Assembly: GCA_013331575.1 (NCBI GenBank)
Contig: DUGD01000007.1
Coordinates: 1-14,666 of the forward strand
DNA from: Candidatus Woesearchaeota archaeon
GTDB taxonomy: Archaea; Nanobdellota; Nanobdellia; Woesearchaeales; UBA525
Reading direction: 5' to 3'
Length of the DNA: 14,666 nt
Part shown: positions 13,347-14,666 of the stretch, one piece after another
Numbering within the stretch: position 1 is the first letter of the stretch
Layout: every line of letters begins with the position of its first letter
The notes under the pieces: model-generated
Database searches by the model: none
The model's input: only the letters and a program-made list of their open reading frames with translations
What the model was told of the DNA's origin: nothing
Position numbers and translations under genes: made by a program

Positions 13347-13640
13347 ACCGCGGCCTAAAGGCCGCGGTACGGAGAAGTCCACAGAATTCTCGTACAAGGA
13401 AAGCTCTGCTTTCCTTCGTATCCTGCGCTAAAGCTCGAGAGTCGCGGAGCATCTATGCTGTGCGCAAGATTACGTCGCCGTGGCTGATGCACAAGGGAGA
13501 TGTTCTCCCTGTGCACGAATTCGCTGCGAATTCGTCGCACCGCGGCTCCTGCACAAACTCCAAGGCGCGAGGAATTCAAGGAATTCCTGCGCAAGGATTT
13601 TCCGAATCCTTCGCGACTCTCCTCGAGCCAAAGCACGAGG
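13347..13640. repeat. Array of imperfect palindromes (at least seven hairpins)
   Basis: In order: 13347-13368, a perfect 9-bp stem with TAAA loop; 13393-13420, a 12-bp stem with one bulge and TCT loop; 13488-13515, 12 bp with one bulge and TGT loop; 13515-13535, a 10-bp-arm palindrome; 13565-13592, 12 bp with one bulge and AAG loop; 13589-13614, about 10 bp with one bulge; 13621-13640, 7 bp with an A.A mismatch. Hairpins 13565-13592 and 13589-13614 share bases, so they exclude each other. The phrase TGCRCWAAR recurs before or within units (13424, 13461, 13488, 13550, 13588). All strands show accidental ORFs here, as expected from GC-rich palindromes. Confidence 0.75.
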
Positions 13641-13701
13641 TATCACTCGGATAATGACAAAGCACTACGGCACCCATACTCCAACAGCAAGCACACACAA
13701 T

Positions 13702-13756
13702 CGTTGTGGCCTTACCACAGTACGCAGACTGCCGTCACATACGCGCCGCCACAACA
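13702..13756. repeat. Dispersed repeat, copy 2 (short form, perfect terminal inverted repeats)
   Basis: GTTGTGGC (13703-13710) and GCCACAAC (13748-13755) form a perfect 8-bp inverted pair. Between them the sequence aligns with copy 1 (1108-1205): TTGTG.CCTT, CAGACT.CCGTCA and finally GCGCCGCCACAACA. It is about 40 bp shorter inside. The perfect pairing here against one mismatch in copy 1 suggests this copy is the better preserved. Confidence 0.55.
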
Positions 13757-13831
13757 AGACGAATCGAAAATATGGATGTGGAGCAATGACATCAGCCACG
13801 AATTCCCATCCTGAAACGATTACTGCGGCGG

Positions 13832-14666
13832 TCATTTCGGAACGTCGGGTTTTGCAGGGCCGTCGCGTACAATACCATCATCCTCTTTCTCAGAACCGTC
13901 AACTCCGATCCCAGGCACCGTTGCGGGTGGCGCATCACGGTTTGTACGCAACTTTTCGAGTTCATCGTAGATCTGCTGTTTCTGCTCATAGTGCTTGTAC
14001 AGGAGACGTAACCGCTGGTAGATGACCGTTATCTCAGGGTAATCCTGTGCGAGACGCTTGAAGCCCTCATTCGTCTCTATCGCATACGTGCGATCGCAAA
14101 GATCCTTCTCTATGCCAGTCGGCGTCTTACTCTTATGGTACTCGTAGTACAAAGCGATAATGTCCTCGTAGATGCGTTTGAGGTCGGGGAAAGCGTTGAA
14201 ACGCTCCACGAGCTCGCGATTCGTAGCGACATTCTCGATACGCTTGGCCAAATCCTGCTCTATCTGCAACAGTTGCGCATTCTCGAACGCAAGCAGATCA
14301 GCGAGCATCTCTTCGTGCGTTTTCGTCCGAGAGCTCAATACTGCGAGCTTACGCCCATCACTATACGTCAAGACACGCAGTGCCGCGTAGATGACGAACG
14401 GCACGAGAACAAGAGCCAAGAGATACAGCCACAGATACTGATACCCTACTTCGCACAGCAAGAATTCATAGTAATAACCGTAGGAGAGCAAGCAGACAGC
14501 AAGCGTCACCATCGCAAAGAGCGCCATCTCGCGTCGCTTCTCATAATACGCCTGTGCACGCTTGAATTCATCGAGCAGTTGATCTTCCCTGATACGACGC
14601 ATCTCTATTTGGTATACCGCGATGCGAAGCCCTGCGAGCGCAAGCACGACGATGAAGAACCATCTC
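13832..14666 (-). CDS. Multi-pass membrane protein with helical cytoplasmic domain, 5' end outside window
   Basis: The frame stays open to the right edge, so the N-terminus is missing; an internal GTG at 14647 lies inside a hydrophobic segment (WFFIVVLALAGL) and is unlikely to be the start. After this helix comes a charged stretch (RRIREDQLLDEFKRAQAYYEKRRE). A hydrophobic hairpin follows: one helix around ALFAMVTLAVCLLSYGYYYEF and a second around LWLYLLALVLVPFVIYAAL. The remaining ~170 residues are soluble, mostly helical and charged, with Tyr-rich segments (RIYEDIIALYYEY, YQRLRLLYKHYEQKQQIYDELEKL), and end in a Pro/Gly/Asp-rich tail. No catalytic motif or known family is visible. It is probably an inner-face membrane protein that binds partners through its helical domain. 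Confidence 0.7.
   Translation of the reverse strand, partial: RWFFIVVLALAGLRIAVYQIEMRRIREDQLLDEFKRAQAYYEKRREMALFAMVTLAVCLLSYGYYYEFLLCEVGYQYLWLYLLALVLVPFVIYAALRVLTYSDGRKLAVLSSRTKTHEEMLADLLAFENAQLLQIEQDLAKRIENVATNRELVERFNAFPDLKRIYEDIIALYYEYHKSKTPTGIEKDLCDRTYAIETNEGFKRLAQDYPEITVIYQRLRLLYKHYEQKQQIYDELEKLRTNRDAPPATVPGIGVDGSEKEDDGIVRDGPAKPDVPK

Larger units (their letters stand above)
13237..13760 (+). ncRNA. Candidate structured non-coding RNA (extent approximate)
   Basis: A TATA-like element at 13208-13217 is followed by a CA-rich segment (to about 13340, containing CAAGACCACA and CAACGACAATG), the palindrome array (13347-13640) and repeat copy 2 (13702-13756). The array's related hairpins show compensatory changes, as expected of RNA structure. 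The ends are guesses: the left from TATA spacing, the right from the close of the last inverted repeat. I recognise no known RNA family. A mobile palindromic repeat cluster without its own function is the main alternative. Confidence 0.4.

Noticed and set aside
13480..14025. Overlapping plus-strand ORFs of 104 and 181 codons
   Set aside because: They cross the palindromes, repeat copy 2 and the antisense of the membrane-protein gene, and show no family motif. GC-rich palindromes leave several frames open on both strands.
1..14666. tRNA, rRNA or CRISPR array
   Set aside because: I saw no TΨC-like arm paired with an acceptor stem, no rRNA-like sequence and no regularly spaced repeats with unique spacers. 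The palindromes at 13347-13640 are not evenly spaced and are not identical.

Overview
The window looks archaeal, and I favour a DPANN-type archaeon, although no phylogenetic marker is present to settle this. The grounds are these. AT-rich TATA boxes sit about 25-30 nt before the start codons of apparently leaderless genes (at 717-725 for the gene starting at 747, 2025-2034 for 2000, 3583-3590 for 3560). There is an XPD/Rad3-like helicase with a cysteine cluster. Two large secreted proteins are held by one C-terminal-side membrane segment, and one carries paired-cysteine Ig-like and Fn3 modules of the kind common in DPANN envelopes. Coding DNA is of medium GC, and the promoter regions are distinctly AT-rich.

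Layout. (1) 1-1103, plus strand: the 3' part of an HExxH zinc-protease-like gene, then a short inorganic-pyrophosphatase-family gene. (2) 1104-1316: a convergent gap holding copy 1 of a dispersed repeat. (3) 1317-5025, minus strand: a redox block of separately promoted genes. In transcription order these are a nitroreductase-fold protein with long polar tails, a DUF1858/A-type scaffold-like fusion, a Bcp/PrxQ peroxiredoxin with a basic N-terminal tail, and an FNR-like flavin reductase. The 391-bp gap at 3561-3951 holds tandem and direct repeats. (4) 5286-8016, plus strand: a Rad3/XPD-type helicase and a class I SAM methyltransferase 31 bp downstream, preceded by a CA-rich, ATG-free leader. (5) 8076-12909, minus strand: an apparent operon of a possible leader peptide, a 52-residue ribbon-helix-helix regulator starting at GTG, a 1092-residue Fn3/Ig transmembrane surface protein and a 422-residue surface protein. 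(6) 13031-13831: about 800 bp without a convincing protein gene. It has a divergent promoter region, a CA-rich leader, an array of imperfect palindromes and copy 2 of the dispersed repeat. (7) 13832 to the window end, minus strand: the 3' part of a multi-pass membrane protein.

The most interesting object is the palindrome array at about 13347-13640. It lies downstream of its own TATA box. Four of its hairpins share one design: a GC-rich lower stem, a single unpaired base, and an upper stem opening with AGG or AAGG and closing with CCT or CCTT. Their distal arms differ in a compensatory way. This suggests a structured RNA or a palindromic mobile repeat rather than a protein. The next most interesting points are the regulator-plus-surface-protein operon, the scaffold-like fusion that has lost all its A-type cysteines, and the peroxiredoxin with a histone-like tail.
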